Source: Streptomyces lomondensis (GTDB taxonomy: Bacteria > Actinomycetota > Actinomycetes > Streptomycetales > Streptomycetaceae). Taken from it: a DNA stretch of 64,000 bases. Made by a program: the position numbers and the translations under genes. The DNA is taken from assembly GCF_014651035.1 (NCBI RefSeq), contig NZ_BMWC01000005.1, positions 1 through 64,000 of the forward strand. The letters are read 5' to 3'. This document shows, piece after piece, positions 24,777 through 34,194 of the stretch. The notes beneath the pieces are model-generated. The model saw only the letters and a list, made by a program, of their open reading frames with translations. It had not been told where the DNA came from and searched no databases. Within the stretch, counting starts at the first letter, position 1. Each line of letters opens with the position of its first letter.

Positions 24777-25139
24777 ATGGGCAAGATCCGTGCGGTTCTG
24801 GCGGCCGCGTCGATGGCCGCGATCATCGGCGCCGCGGGCGTTCCGGCCGCTTCCGCGGCGCCCGCGGCCGAGGGGTACGACCGCTGCGACGAGGGGAAGT
24901 TCTGCTTCTTCAGCGGCTGGAACGGTATGGGCAGCATCTGCGAGGCCCTGCCCGCGGTCCAGGACACCGTCGCCAAGTGCGGTGCGTGGGTGGGCAACCA
25001 CAACGCGAAGTCGGCCTACAACCGGTCGTCCCGCGCGGCCGTGAACATCTACGCGGGCACCAACTACACGCAGCGCAAGGGATCGGTGCAGTACCAGGGC
25101 AACCTTCAGGGCAGCTACAAGATCCGCTCCTTCAACTGA
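24777..25139 (+). CDS. Secreted peptidase inhibitor family I36-like protein
   Basis: A 120-residue exported protein. The signal peptide is MGKIRAVLAAASMAAIIGAA then GVPAASA. The mature part CDEGKFCFFSGWNGMGSICE, AKCGAWVGNHNAKSAYNRSS, NIYAGTNYTQRKGS and SYKIRSFN is a beta/gamma-crystallin-like fold with four cysteines, like Streptomyces metalloproteinase inhibitor SMPI and other I36 members. Start chosen for GAGGGGGAGA just upstream. It is probably an extracellular protease inhibitor or spore-coat-type small protein. It stands alone, ending before a good terminator at 25191. Confidence 0.85.
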   Translation: MGKIRAVLAAASMAAIIGAAGVPAASAAPAAEGYDRCDEGKFCFFSGWNGMGSICEALPAVQDTVAKCGAWVGNHNAKSAYNRSSRAAVNIYAGTNYTQRKGSVQYQGNLQGSYKIRSFN

Positions 25140-25190
25140 GGGCGTCCGCTCACGACGTCCCGGTTCCCTGACTGACGGCCTGCCGCGTTG

Positions 25191-25216
25191 CGATGCCCCG
25201 GATGCCCGGGGCATCG
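25191..25216 (+). terminator. Rho-independent-type hairpin
   Basis: CGATGCCCCGG (25191-25201) pairs perfectly with CCGGGGCATCG (25206-25216) around a 4-base loop, 51 bp after the I36-like gene's stop and before the mutA start. There is no T-run, as is usual in this group. Confidence 0.8.
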
Positions 25217-25344
25217 TGACGCGGTCGCCGGAGGGGACCCGACCAGCCGCGGCGGTCGGGAGAGCGAGGTCACAGTCAGGGGGAGGGAAACGTCACAGCC
25301 GTGCCCTCTGCTGATCCTTGAGGTCCGTGTCCTAGCATCCGAGC

Positions 25345-27153
25345 ATGACGGTCCTGCCTGACAACGGGCTTGAGCTGGCCGGCGAGTTCCCTGACGTGTC
25401 CCGTGAGCAGTGGCAGCGCCTTGTGGCGGGTGTGCTGCGCAAGTCGGGCAAGGACGTCGAGGGTGCCGAGGCCGAGGAAGCCCTGTCCACCGCGTTGGAG
25501 GACGGGTTGCGCACCCGTCCCCTCTACACGCCGCACGACGCCGCGCCCGAGCCGGGTCTCCCGGGGTTCGCGCCCTTTGTGCGCGGCGGCCGGCCCGAGG
25601 GGAACACGGTCGGCGGCTGGGACGTACGGCAGCGGCACACGGCGGCCGACCGCGACGCGGTCCTCGCGGACCTGGAGAACGGTGTCACCTCCGTCTGGCT
25701 CACCGTCGGAGAGGGCGGCATCCCGGTGCCGGAGCTCGGCCGGGTCCTCGACGGCGTCTACCTCGATCTGGCCCCGGTCGTCCTCGACGCGGGGCGTGAT
25801 GTCGAGCCAGCGGCGCGGGAGTTGCTGCGGCTGTACGAGGAGCGGGGCGTCGCCCGGGACGCGGCGCGGGGCAACCTGGGCGCGGATCCGCTCGGGTTCG
25901 AGGCCCGCACCGGGCAGCGGGGTGACGTGGCGCCGGCGGCGGAACTCGCGCGGCTGTGCGCCGCGGAGTACCCGGGGCTGCGGGCGCTCACCGTGGACGC
26001 GCTGCCGTACCACGAGGCGGGTGGTTCGGCCGCCCAGGAGCTGGGCAGCTCGCTGGCCACGGGGGTGGCGTATCTGCGGGCGCTGACCGAGGCGGGCCTG
26101 AGCGTCGAACAGGCGGTCGCGCAGCTGGAGTTCCGGTACGCGGCGACCGCCGACCAGTTCCTGACGATCGCCAAGCTGCGGGCCGCGCGCCGGCTGTGGG
26201 CGCGGGTGGCGGAGGTCTGCGGGGCCCCGCGCGCGGGGGCGCAGCTCCAGCACGTGGTCACCTCGCCGGTGATGATGACGCGCCGCGACCCGTGGGTGAA
26301 CATGCTGCGCACCACCATCGCCACGCTGGCCGCCGGAGCGGGCGGGGCCGACGCGGTCACCGTGCTGCCCTTCGACCACGCCCTCGGCCTGCCGGACGCG
26401 TTCGCCCGCCGCATCGCCCGCAACACCTCGACGATCCTCATCGAGGAGTCGCATCTCGCCCGGGTGATCGACCCGGCGGGCGGCTCCTGGTACGTGGAGC
26501 GGCTGACCGACGAACTCGCCCACGCGGGCTGGGAGTTCTTCCAGCGGATCGAGCGGCTCGGCGGCATGGCGGCCGCCCTGCGGTCCGGGGACGTCGAGCG
26601 GGATCTCGCCGAGACCTGGCAGGCGCGTACCGGCAGGCTGGCCAAGCGGCGCGAACCCATCACCGGTGTCAGCGAGTTCCCGTACCTCGCGGAGAAGCCG
26701 GTCGTGCGCGCGAGCGCGCCGGAGCAGCCGTCCGGCGGGCTGCCGCGGGTGCGCCGCGACGAGGCCTTCGAGGCGCTGCGCGCCCGCTCGGACGCGCATC
26801 TCGCCGCGACCGGCTCCCGGCCCCGGATCTACCTCGCCGCGCTCGGCCCGGCCGCCGCCCACACCGCACGCCTCACCTTCGCCTCGAACCTCTTCCAGGC
26901 GGGCGGCATCGAGCCGGTCACCGAGGGCACCTTCGCTCAGAGCGGCGCGACGGAGGCGGTGCTGTGCTCCAGTGACGCCCTGTACGAGGAGCAGGCGGCG
27001 GCCCGGGCCGCGGAGCTCAAGGAGGCGGGGGCCGCGCACGTGTTCCTCGCCGGGCGGCCCGGGGAGTACCCCGGTGTCGACGCGTACGTCTTCGCGGGCT
27101 GCGACGCCGTGGCCGTGCTGTCCGCGACCCTCGACCGCATGGGAGTGTCCTGA
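25345..27153 (+). CDS. mutA: Methylmalonyl-CoA mutase small subunit
   Basis: A 602-residue subunit of the heterodimeric mutase that interconverts succinyl-CoA and (R)-methylmalonyl-CoA, linking the TCA cycle with propionyl-CoA and polyketide precursor supply. It has the TIM-barrel family fold (QRWQVRQRH-like segment GGWDVRQRHTAADRDAVLAD, PYHEAGGSAAQELGSSLATG, LRTTIATLAAGAGGADAVTV, VIDPAGGSWYVERLTDELAH). The C-terminal domain (about 490-602) has lost the B12-binding DxHxxG motif (it reads AALGPAAAHTARL), as expected for the non-catalytic subunit. Length matches the family. The ribosome-binding site is weak. The stop TGA shares its last base with the ATG of mutB (overlap ATGA), giving tight coupling. 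Confidence 0.96.
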   Translation: MTVLPDNGLELAGEFPDVSREQWQRLVAGVLRKSGKDVEGAEAEEALSTALEDGLRTRPLYTPHDAAPEPGLPGFAPFVRGGRPEGNTVGGWDVRQRHTAADRDAVLADLENGVTSVWLTVGEGGIPVPELGRVLDGVYLDLAPVVLDAGRDVEPAARELLRLYEERGVARDAARGNLGADPLGFEARTGQRGDVAPAAELARLCAAEYPGLRALTVDALPYHEAGGSAAQELGSSLATGVAYLRALTEAGLSVEQAVAQLEFRYAATADQFLTIAKLRAARRLWARVAEVCGAPRAGAQLQHVVTSPVMMTRRDPWVNMLRTTIATLAAGAGGADAVTVLPFDHALGLPDAFARRIARNTSTILIEESHLARVIDPAGGSWYVERLTDELAHAGWEFFQRIERLGGMAAALRSGDVERDLAETWQARTGRLAKRREPITGVSEFPYLAEKPVVRASAPEQPSGGLPRVRRDEAFEALRARSDAHLAATGSRPRIYLAALGPAAAHTARLTFASNLFQAGGIEPVTEGTFAQSGATEAVLCSSDALYEEQAAARAAELKEAGAAHVFLAGRPGEYPGVDAYVFAGCDAVAVLSATLDRMGVS

Positions 27154-29345
27154 TGACCGCCCCTTCCGGCCCGTCCGTCCCCGACTTCTCCGGGATCGAG
27201 CTGGGCACCCCGGCCGCCGACGGCGGCCCCGACGAGTGGCGTACGGCGGTCAAGAACGCGTCCGGCGGGGACGACCTGCTCTGGGAGACCCCGGAAGGCA
27301 TCGCGGTCAAGCCGCTGTACACCGGCCGTGACCTGGAGGGCCTGGACTTCCTGGACACGTACCCGGGCGCGGCGCCGTATCTGCGCGGCCCGTACCCGAC
27401 GATGTACGTCAACCAGCCCTGGACGATCCGCCAGTACGCCGGTTTCTCCACGGCCGAGGAGTCCAACGCCTTCTACCGGCGCAACCTCGCGGCCGGGCAG
27501 AAGGGCCTGTCGGTCGCCTTCGACCTGCCCACGCACCGCGGCTACGACAGCGACCACCCGCGCGTGACCGGTGACGTCGGCATGGCGGGCGTGGCCATCG
27601 ACTCGATCTACGACATGCGGCAGCTGTTCGACGGGATCCCGCTGGACAAGATGACCGTGTCGATGACGATGAACGGCGCCGTGCTCCCGGTGCTGGCGCT
27701 GTACATCGTCGCCGCCGAAGAACAGGGCGTGCCGCCGGAGAAGCTGGCGGGGACCATCCAGAACGACATCCTCAAGGAGTTCATGGTCCGCAACACCTAC
27801 ATCTACCCGCCGAAGCCGTCGATGCGGATCATCTCCGACATCTTCGCCTTCACCTCGCAGCGGATGCCCCGCTACAACTCCATCTCCATCTCCGGCTACC
27901 ACATCCAGGAGGCGGGCGCGACGGCCGACCTGGAGCTGGCGTACACGCTCGCGGACGGCGTGGAGTACATCCGGGCGGGGCGTGAAGCCGGCCTGGACGT
28001 GGACGCGTTCGCGCCCCGGCTGTCGTTCTTCTGGGCGATCGGCATGAACTTCTTCATGGAGGTCGCCAAGCTGCGCGCGGCGCGGCTGCTGTGGGCGAAG
28101 CTGGTGAAGCAGTTCGACCCGCAGAACGCCAAGTCCCTTTCCCTGCGCACCCATTCACAGACATCGGGCTGGTCGCTGACCGCGCAGGACGTGTTCAACA
28201 ACGTGACGCGCACGTGCGTCGAGGCCATGGCGGCGACGCAGGGCCACACCCAGTCGCTGCACACCAACGCCCTCGACGAGGCGCTCGCCCTGCCCACCGA
28301 CTTCTCGGCGCGCATCGCCCGCAACACGCAGTTGCTCCTCCAGCAGGAGTCCGGCACGACCCGGGTGATCGACCCGTGGGGCGGCAGCGCGTACGTGGAG
28401 AAGCTGACGTACGACCTGGCCCGGCGGGCCTGGCAGCACATCGAGGAGGTGGAGGCCGCGGGCGGCATGGCCAAGGCCATCGACGCGGGCATCCCCAAGC
28501 TGCGCATCGAGGAGGCCGCGGCCCGTACGCAGGCCCGGATCGACTCGGGCCGTCAGCCGGTCATCGGCGTCAACAAGTACCGGGTGGACAGCGACGAGCA
28601 GATCGACGTGCTCAAGGTCGACAACTCCTCGGTGCGCGCCCAGCAGATCGAGAAGCTGCGGCGGCTGCGCGCCGAGCGCGACGAGACGGCCTGCCGGGAC
28701 GCGCTGGACGCGCTGACCCGGGCCGCCGCGGGCGAGGGCAACCTGCTGGAGCTGGCCGTGCACGCGGCCCGTGCCAAGGCCACCGTCGGGGAGATCTCCG
28801 ACGCCCTGGAGAAGGTCTACGGCCGGCACGCGAGCCAGATCCGTACGATCACCGGCGTGTACCGCAACGAGACCGGAGAGTCCCCGAGCGTGGACCGCAC
28901 CCGCACCCTGGTGTCCGACTTCGAGGAGGCCGAGGGCCGCCGGCCGCGGATCCTGGTCGCGAAGATGGGCCAGGACGGCCACGACCGCGGCCAGAAGGTG
29001 ATCGCCACCGCCTTCGCCGACCTCGGATTCGACGTGGACGTCGGCCCGCTGTTCCAGACGCCCGCCGAGGTGGCCCGGCAGGCCGTCGAGGCGGACGTGC
29101 ACATCGTCGGCGTCTCGTCGCTGGCGGCCGGTCACCTCACCCTCGTCCCGGCGCTGCGCGAGGCGCTGGCCGAGGAGGGCCGCGAGGACATCATGATCGT
29201 GGTCGGCGGGGTGATCCCGCCGCAGGACGTGCCCACGCTGCTGGAGATGGGCGCGGCGGCCGTCTTCCCGCCCGGGACGGTGATCCCGGACGCGGCCTAC
29301 GACCTCGTGAAGCGGCTGTCGGGCGACCTCGGGCACGACCTGTGA
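27153..29345 (+). CDS. mutB: Methylmalonyl-CoA mutase large (catalytic) subunit
   Basis: A 730-residue adenosylcobalamin-dependent subunit. The N-terminal TIM barrel binds the CoA ester (PYPTMYVNQPWTIRQYAGFS, TGDVGMAGVAIDSIYDM, HTNALDEALALPTDFSARIA). The C-terminal B12 domain (about 595-730) has DGHDRG (the DxHxxG histidine ligand), then GVSSLAAGH and VVGGVIPPQD, the G-x-S and GG blocks that embrace the cofactor's tail. All key residues are present. It starts on the ATGA overlap with mutA and ends overlapping the GTG of meaB by two bases, so the three genes form one coupled operon. Confidence 0.97.
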   Translation: MTAPSGPSVPDFSGIELGTPAADGGPDEWRTAVKNASGGDDLLWETPEGIAVKPLYTGRDLEGLDFLDTYPGAAPYLRGPYPTMYVNQPWTIRQYAGFSTAEESNAFYRRNLAAGQKGLSVAFDLPTHRGYDSDHPRVTGDVGMAGVAIDSIYDMRQLFDGIPLDKMTVSMTMNGAVLPVLALYIVAAEEQGVPPEKLAGTIQNDILKEFMVRNTYIYPPKPSMRIISDIFAFTSQRMPRYNSISISGYHIQEAGATADLELAYTLADGVEYIRAGREAGLDVDAFAPRLSFFWAIGMNFFMEVAKLRAARLLWAKLVKQFDPQNAKSLSLRTHSQTSGWSLTAQDVFNNVTRTCVEAMAATQGHTQSLHTNALDEALALPTDFSARIARNTQLLLQQESGTTRVIDPWGGSAYVEKLTYDLARRAWQHIEEVEAAGGMAKAIDAGIPKLRIEEAAARTQARIDSGRQPVIGVNKYRVDSDEQIDVLKVDNSSVRAQQIEKLRRLRAERDETACRDALDALTRAAAGEGNLLELAVHAARAKATVGEISDALEKVYGRHASQIRTITGVYRNETGESPSVDRTRTLVSDFEEAEGRRPRILVAKMGQDGHDRGQKVIATAFADLGFDVDVGPLFQTPAEVARQAVEADVHIVGVSSLAAGHLTLVPALREALAEEGREDIMIVVGGVIPPQDVPTLLEMGAAAVFPPGTVIPDAAYDLVKRLSGDLGHDL

Positions 29346-30334
29346 TCGATGTCGACGCGTATGTGAAGGGCGTGCTCGACGGGAAGCGGGCGATCATCGC
29401 CCGGGCCATCACCCTCGTCGAGTCGACCCGGCCGCAACACCGCGCGCTGGCCCAGGAGTTGCTGACCGCGCTGCTGCCGCACAGCGGCCGGGCCCGGCGG
29501 ATCGGGATCAGCGGGGTGCCCGGGGTGGGCAAGTCGACGTTCATCGACGCGTTCGGCACGCTGCTGACCTCGCTCGGGCACCGGGTGGCGGTCCTGGCCG
29601 TCGACCCGTCCTCCAGCCGTACCGGCGGCTCGATCCTGGGCGACAAGACGCGGATGGAACGCCTGGCCGTCGATCCGGCGGCGTTCGTGCGCCCCTCCCC
29701 CACCGCGGGCACGCTCGGCGGGGTCGCCAAGGCCACCCGCGAGTCGATCGTGGTGATGGAGGCGGCCGGCTACGACGTGATCCTGGTGGAGACCGTCGGC
29801 GTCGGCCAGTCCGAGACCGCCGTCGCGAACATGGTCGACACCTTCCTGCTGCTCACTCTCGCCCGCACCGGCGACCAGCTCCAGGGCATCAAGAAGGGCG
29901 TCCTGGAGCTGGCCGACGTGATCGCCGTCAACAAGGCGGACGGGCCGCACGAGCGCGACGCCCGGGCCGCCGCGCGGGAACTGGCCGGCGCGCTGCGGCT
30001 GATGCACGGCAAGGACGCGTTCTGGACGCCGCCGGTCCTGCATTGCAGCGCCCGTGAGTCGACCGGCCTGGACACCGTGTGGGAGCGCCTGGAACAGCAC
30101 CGCACGCTGCTGGACTCCACCGGCCGCCTCACCGCCAAGCGCCGCGAGCAGCAGGTCGACTGGACCTGGACCATGGTCCGCGACGAACTCCTCGGCCGGC
30201 TGCACGCCGACCCGGCGGTGCGGGCGCTGGCGCCGGTGCTGGAACAGCGGGTCAGGGCGGGCGAGCTGACACCGACGCTGGCCGCCGAGCGGATCCTCGG
30301 CGCCCTCGGGGGTTCCGAGGCAGCGGGTTCCTGA
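29342..30334 (+). CDS. meaB: Methylmalonyl-CoA mutase-associated GTPase MeaB
   Basis: A 330-residue G3E-family GTPase chaperone that loads adenosylcobalamin and protects the mutase from inactivation. It has P-loop GVPGVGKS (58-65), the LAVDPSSSRTGGSILGDKTR block, Walker-B-like VETVGVGQSE (switch III region) and base-recognition NKAD. The C-terminal helices serve as dimerisation arm. The GTG start at 29342 overlaps the mutB stop. The ArgT/LAO kinase name found in older annotations refers to this same family. After its stop an arginine-biosynthesis gene begins with its own promoter. Confidence 0.96.
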   Translation: MIDVDAYVKGVLDGKRAIIARAITLVESTRPQHRALAQELLTALLPHSGRARRIGISGVPGVGKSTFIDAFGTLLTSLGHRVAVLAVDPSSSRTGGSILGDKTRMERLAVDPAAFVRPSPTAGTLGGVAKATRESIVVMEAAGYDVILVETVGVGQSETAVANMVDTFLLLTLARTGDQLQGIKKGVLELADVIAVNKADGPHERDARAAARELAGALRLMHGKDAFWTPPVLHCSARESTGLDTVWERLEQHRTLLDSTGRLTAKRREQQVDWTWTMVRDELLGRLHADPAVRALAPVLEQRVRAGELTPTLAAERILGALGGSEAAGS

Positions 30335-30372
30335 AGCGCAAGCAGCGGGACCGGCGATTTCGCATACCCCGC

Positions 30373-30388
30373 TTGCATGACTATGCAA
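30373..30388 (+). promoter_or_regulatory. ArgR (ARG-box-like) operator upstream of argG
   Basis: TTGCATGACTATGCAA is a perfect inverted repeat: TTGCAT and ATGCAA around GACT. It begins 35 bp before the argG ATG. The arms (TGCAT/ATGCA) match the core of actinomycete ARG boxes, to which ArgR/AhrC hexamers bind when arginine is plentiful. It overlaps any plausible promoter, so repression is likely. The match is by eye. Confidence 0.7.
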
Positions 30389-30407
30389 AGTGATACATAC
30401 TCTTTCT

Positions 30408-31862
30408 ATGTCCAAGGTCCTCACCTCCCTGCCCGCCGGCGAGCGCGTCGGCATCGCCTTCTCGGGCGGTCTCGACACGTCCGTCGCGGTCGCGTGGATG
30501 CGCGACAAGGGCGCCGTCCCGTGCACCTACACCGCCGACATCGGCCAGTACGACGAGCCCGACATCGCCTCGGTGCCCGGCCGTGCCAAGACCTACGGCG
30601 CCGAGATCGCGCGCCTGGTCGACTGCCGGGCGGCGCTGGTCGAGGAGGGCCTGGCCGCGCTGACCTGCGGCGCGTTCCACATCCGCTCGGGCGGGCGGGC
30701 GTACTTCAACACCACACCGCTCGGCCGCGCCGTCACCGGCACGCTGCTGGTGCGGGCGATGCTGGAGGACGACGTCCAGATCTGGGGCGACGGCTCGACG
30801 TTCAAGGGCAACGACATCGAGCGGTTCTACCGCTACGGCCTGCTCGCCAACCCGCACCTCAGGATCTACAAGCCCTGGCTGGACGCGGCGTTCGTGACCG
30901 AGCTGGGCGGCCGCAAGGAGATGTCGGAGTGGCTGCTCGCCCACGGGCTGCCCTACCGCGACAGCACGGAGAAGGCGTACTCCACGGACGCCAACATCTG
31001 GGGCGCCACGCACGAGGCCAAGACCCTGGAGCACCTGGACACCGGCGTCGAGACGGTCGAGCCGATCATGGGCGTGCGGTTCTGGGACCCCGAGGTCGAG
31101 ATCGCCACCGAGGACGTGACGATCGGCTTCGACCAGGGCCGCCCGGTGACGATCAACGGCAAGGAGTTCGCCACCGCCGTCGACCTGGTGATGGAGGCCA
31201 ACGCCATCGGCGGCCGGCACGGCCTCGGCATGTCCGACCAGATCGAGAACCGGATCATCGAGGCCAAGAGCCGCGGCATCTACGAGGCCCCGGGCATGGC
31301 CCTGCTGCACGCCGCCTACGAGCGGCTGGTCAACGCGATCCACAACGAGGACACCCTCGCCCAGTACCACACCGAGGGGCGGCGGCTCGGGCGGCTGATG
31401 TACGAGGGCCGCTGGCTGGACCCGCAGGCGCTGATGATCCGCGAGTCGCTCCAGCGCTGGGTCGGCGCGGCCGTCACCGGCGAGGTGACGCTGCGGCTGC
31501 GGCGCGGCGAGGACTACTCGATCCTCGACACCACCGGCCCGGCGTTCAGCTACCACCCGGACAAGCTGTCCATGGAGCGCACCGAGGACTCCGCGTTCGG
31601 CCCGGTGGACCGGATCGGCCAGCTCACCATGCGCAACCTGGACATCGCCGACTCGCGCGCCAAGCTGGAGCAGTACGCGGGCATCGGCCTGATCGGCACC
31701 GGCAGCCCCACCATCGGCGCCTCCCAGGCCGCCGCGACCGGGCTGATCGGCACCATGCCGGAGCTGCCGCAGGGCGGCGCCGAGGCCATCGCCTCCCGCG
31801 GCGAGGTCTCCGAGCAGGACGCCTGGCTGGACCGCGCCGCGATGGAGTCGGGCACCGACTGA
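30408..31862 (+). CDS. argG: Argininosuccinate synthase (long, E. coli-like type)
   Basis: A 484-residue enzyme condensing citrulline and aspartate with ATP in arginine biosynthesis. The PP-loop FSGGLDTS is at residues 18-25. Other conserved blocks follow: GDGSTFKGNDIERFYRYGLL, STDANIWGATHEAKTLEHLD, NGKEFATAVDLVMEANAIGG, GMSDQIENRIIEAKSRGIYE. This is the type II subfamily (about 447-490 residues), not the roughly 400-residue type common in actinomycetes; some Streptomyces carry this form. The ATG at 30408 is 20 bp after the ArgR-like palindrome. A perfect terminator follows. Confidence 0.95.
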   Translation: MSKVLTSLPAGERVGIAFSGGLDTSVAVAWMRDKGAVPCTYTADIGQYDEPDIASVPGRAKTYGAEIARLVDCRAALVEEGLAALTCGAFHIRSGGRAYFNTTPLGRAVTGTLLVRAMLEDDVQIWGDGSTFKGNDIERFYRYGLLANPHLRIYKPWLDAAFVTELGGRKEMSEWLLAHGLPYRDSTEKAYSTDANIWGATHEAKTLEHLDTGVETVEPIMGVRFWDPEVEIATEDVTIGFDQGRPVTINGKEFATAVDLVMEANAIGGRHGLGMSDQIENRIIEAKSRGIYEAPGMALLHAAYERLVNAIHNEDTLAQYHTEGRRLGRLMYEGRWLDPQALMIRESLQRWVGAAVTGEVTLRLRRGEDYSILDTTGPAFSYHPDKLSMERTEDSAFGPVDRIGQLTMRNLDIADSRAKLEQYAGIGLIGTGSPTIGASQAAATGLIGTMPELPQGGAEAIASRGEVSEQDAWLDRAAMESGTD

Positions 31863-31879
31863 CCCGTCCTGGTACCACC

Positions 31880-31918
31880 GGCAGGGGCCGGCTCGACAGT
31901 GTCGAGCCGGCCCCTGCC
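31880..31918 (+). terminator. Strong perfect hairpin after argG
   Basis: GGCAGGGGCCGGCTCGAC (31880-31897) pairs perfectly with GTCGAGCCGGCCCCTGCC (31901-31918) around a three-base loop. It ends 25 bp before the convergent FAD-dehydrogenase gene's stop, so it can serve both strands. Confidence 0.92.
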
Positions 31919-31942
31919 GTGTCGCTGTGCGCTACGGGCCCG

Positions 31943-33205
31943 TCATGGCCTCCGCCGGCGGGAGGCGAAGCGTCCGGGGGCGAAAGGACCGGCGAGTGCG
32001 GACGCCTCCGGAGCGCCCGCGACGTGCCCTGCGATCAGTTCCGCCGTCATCGGCGCCAGGGTCACCCCGAGCATGCAGTGCCCGCTCGCGACGAGCAGGT
32101 TCTCCCGGCCCGGGAGCGGGCCGATGACCGGCAGGCCGTCCGGGGTCATCGGGCGCAGTCCCGTCCAGCCGCGCGGCTGGAGAGCCGGAGGGAAGTCCGG
32201 CAGGAACGCGTGGGCCGAGCGGGCGATACCGCGCAGCCGGTGCCGGTCGACGGCCGAGTCGAAGCTGCCGAACTCCATCGTCCCGGCGAACCGCAGCCGG
32301 TCCGACAGCGGTGTGACGGCCACCTTCGCCTCGCCCAGGTACACCGAGTGCCGCAGGGTCACGGAGCCGCTGGTGTCGTCGAACCCGTATCCCTTGCCGG
32401 GCTGGACGGGCAGCGGGAAGCCGGCGAGCCGCGCCAGGGGGCCGGTGTGCACGCCCGCCGCGAGGACGAACACGTCGCCGGTGAGCCTCTCGCCCCCGGC
32501 GAGCACCGACGTCACCGTGGCGCCCCGGGAGTCGATGCCGGTGACCGGGTGGTCGTACAGGAACCGGACGCCGAGGTCCCGGCAGCGGTCCGCCAGGCCC
32601 CTGACCAGGCTCGCGGGGTCGACGTGCCGTTCCTGCGGGCAGCGCAGGCCCGTCCGCACCTGCGGGCCGAGGGCCGGTTCCAGGTCCCTGAGCTCGTCAC
32701 CGGAGAGGGGGATCGCGGTGTGGCCGATCCGCTCCAGGTGCGCCGCTTCCGCCTGGTAGCGCCGCATCGCCTCGTGGGTACGGAAGGCCATGAGCTGGCC
32801 GGTGCGGTGGTACTCGAACCGCACGCCCTCCTTCTCGTAGGCGTCGAAGAGGTGGACGGTCCGCTCGTTGAGGGTGACGAGGGCTTCCAGGCCGTGGTGG
32901 AAGTCGCGCGGGTTGCAGTGGCGCAGCATGCGCAGCATGAAGCGGACGTGCTCGGGGCGTGGCGTCGGCCGGACGTACAGCGGGCTGTCCTTGCGGGTCA
33001 TCCACCGCAGTGCCTGCCCGAGCATTCCGGGTGCGGGGACGGGCGCCGACATGATCGGCACGATCCAGCCGGCGTTGTGGACGGAGGCTCCCGTACTGGC
33101 GGGTGCCGCGTCCACGACCGTGACGGCCAGGCCGTCCTCGGCGAGCCGGTGGGCGGTGGCGAGACCGATCACGCCCGCGCCGACGATCACTGCGCTGTGT
33201 GCCAT
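31943..33205 (-). CDS. FAD-dependent D-amino-acid dehydrogenase-like oxidoreductase (DadA family)
   Basis: A 420-residue flavoprotein. The N-terminal ADP-binding motif is GAGVIG (residues 9-14) in SAVIVGAGVIGLATAHRLAE. The central substrate barrel and C-terminal GLRPMTPDGLPVIGPLPGRE / GHCMLGVTLAPMTAELIAG are the family's FAD-closing signature (as in DadA and D-hydroxyproline dehydrogenases). The likely reaction is oxidation of a D-amino or cyclic imino acid to its imine. Its start is 13 bp after the stop of the ornithine-cyclodeaminase-family gene, so it is the second gene of a two-gene operon. A basic tail (PGRFASRRRRP) is a small oddity. Confidence 0.88.
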   Translation of the reverse strand: MAHSAVIVGAGVIGLATAHRLAEDGLAVTVVDAAPASTGASVHNAGWIVPIMSAPVPAPGMLGQALRWMTRKDSPLYVRPTPRPEHVRFMLRMLRHCNPRDFHHGLEALVTLNERTVHLFDAYEKEGVRFEYHRTGQLMAFRTHEAMRRYQAEAAHLERIGHTAIPLSGDELRDLEPALGPQVRTGLRCPQERHVDPASLVRGLADRCRDLGVRFLYDHPVTGIDSRGATVTSVLAGGERLTGDVFVLAAGVHTGPLARLAGFPLPVQPGKGYGFDDTSGSVTLRHSVYLGEAKVAVTPLSDRLRFAGTMEFGSFDSAVDRHRLRGIARSAHAFLPDFPPALQPRGWTGLRPMTPDGLPVIGPLPGRENLLVASGHCMLGVTLAPMTAELIAGHVAGAPEASALAGPFAPGRFASRRRRP

Positions 33206-33218
33206 CGTCGCCCCTCCC

Positions 33219-34139
33219 TCAGTGCAGGAACTTCTCGGCCAGCAGCCGGGCGAGGGCCCAGTCCTGCACGGCGACGCCGACGGTCTTGAACACGGTCCGC
33301 TTGCCGTACTCCGGGGAGGCGGCGGTCAGCGCGGTGCCGAGCTCCGTGAGGGCCTCCCGCGTGAGGGCGCCGCTCTCCAGTGCGTGGATGATCTCGCCGG
33401 ACTCCTCCAGGACGGCGTCGAGTTCGTCGACGACGACCGTGCTGCCGGCGAGCAGTTCGTCGGGCAGCTCGCGCATGGTGGGGCGGTAGGCGCCGATGGC
33501 GTTGACGTGCACCTGGGCGGGCAGCGCCGACTCCGGGAAGAGCGGGCTGGTGGCATTGGTCGCGCAACAGACGATCTCGGCGTCCCGGACGGCGGACTCC
33601 GGGTCGTCCGCCGTGCACAGCTCCACCTCCGCCAGCTCGGGTGCGAGCGTCTCGACGAGGTCCCGGGCGCGCCGGGGGTCGGCGTCGACGACGGTCAGCC
33701 GGCTCAGCGGCCGGACCGTGTGGACGGCGCGGACCTGGTCGGGGGCCTGCGCGCCGGCGCCGATCAGGGTCAGGCGGCCGGCCTCCGGTGCGGCCAGGAG
33801 GTCGGTCGCGACACCGACCGCGGCGCCGGTGCGCAGCGCCGTCACCGGTGCGGCGTCGGCGACCAGGTGGTCCGGGCGGCCGGTCTCGGTCCAGGTCACC
33901 GTGCCCGCGATGGCCGGCCTGCGTGCGAAGTTCACGCTCAGCGTCTTGATCATGGCGGACGCGGTCGGCCGGTGATGAGCGGCCATCACGAGGAACTGCC
34001 CGTCCCGGAGCGCGGTGCGGGTGGGCATCTCGAACGCCCCGCCCGCGAGGTCGGCGAAGCCGCGTCGTACGGCGTCGATGGCCTCGCTCATCGTGACGGC
34101 CTCGCGGATCTCGCGCTCACCGAGGGTGATGGTCTTCAT
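33219..34139 (-). CDS. Ornithine cyclodeaminase/mu-crystallin-family reductase
   Basis: A 306-residue NAD(P)-binding protein. ASAMIKTLSVNFARRP has the substrate-side Lys; the Rossmann motif is GAGAQA (LTLIGAGAQAPDQVRAVHTV); then CCATNATSPLFP and VNAIGAYRPTMREL. Family members are ornithine cyclodeaminases, alanine dehydrogenases, or Delta1-pyrroline-2-carboxylate/ketimine reductases. Beside a DadA-like dehydrogenase the ketimine reductase role is attractive, but it is inference. The ATG at 34139 has GGAG five bases upstream. It is divergent from the GntR gene with a near-perfect operator between the two starts. Confidence 0.9.
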   Translation of the reverse strand: MKTITLGEREIREAVTMSEAIDAVRRGFADLAGGAFEMPTRTALRDGQFLVMAAHHRPTASAMIKTLSVNFARRPAIAGTVTWTETGRPDHLVADAAPVTALRTGAAVGVATDLLAAPEAGRLTLIGAGAQAPDQVRAVHTVRPLSRLTVVDADPRRARDLVETLAPELAEVELCTADDPESAVRDAEIVCCATNATSPLFPESALPAQVHVNAIGAYRPTMRELPDELLAGSTVVVDELDAVLEESGEIIHALESGALTREALTELGTALTAASPEYGKRTVFKTVGVAVQDWALARLLAEKFLH

Positions 34140-34194
34140 GGCACTCCGCTTCGTCACAGGACCTTCTCCACGGCCTCCCAGGAAGGAAGCCCGA

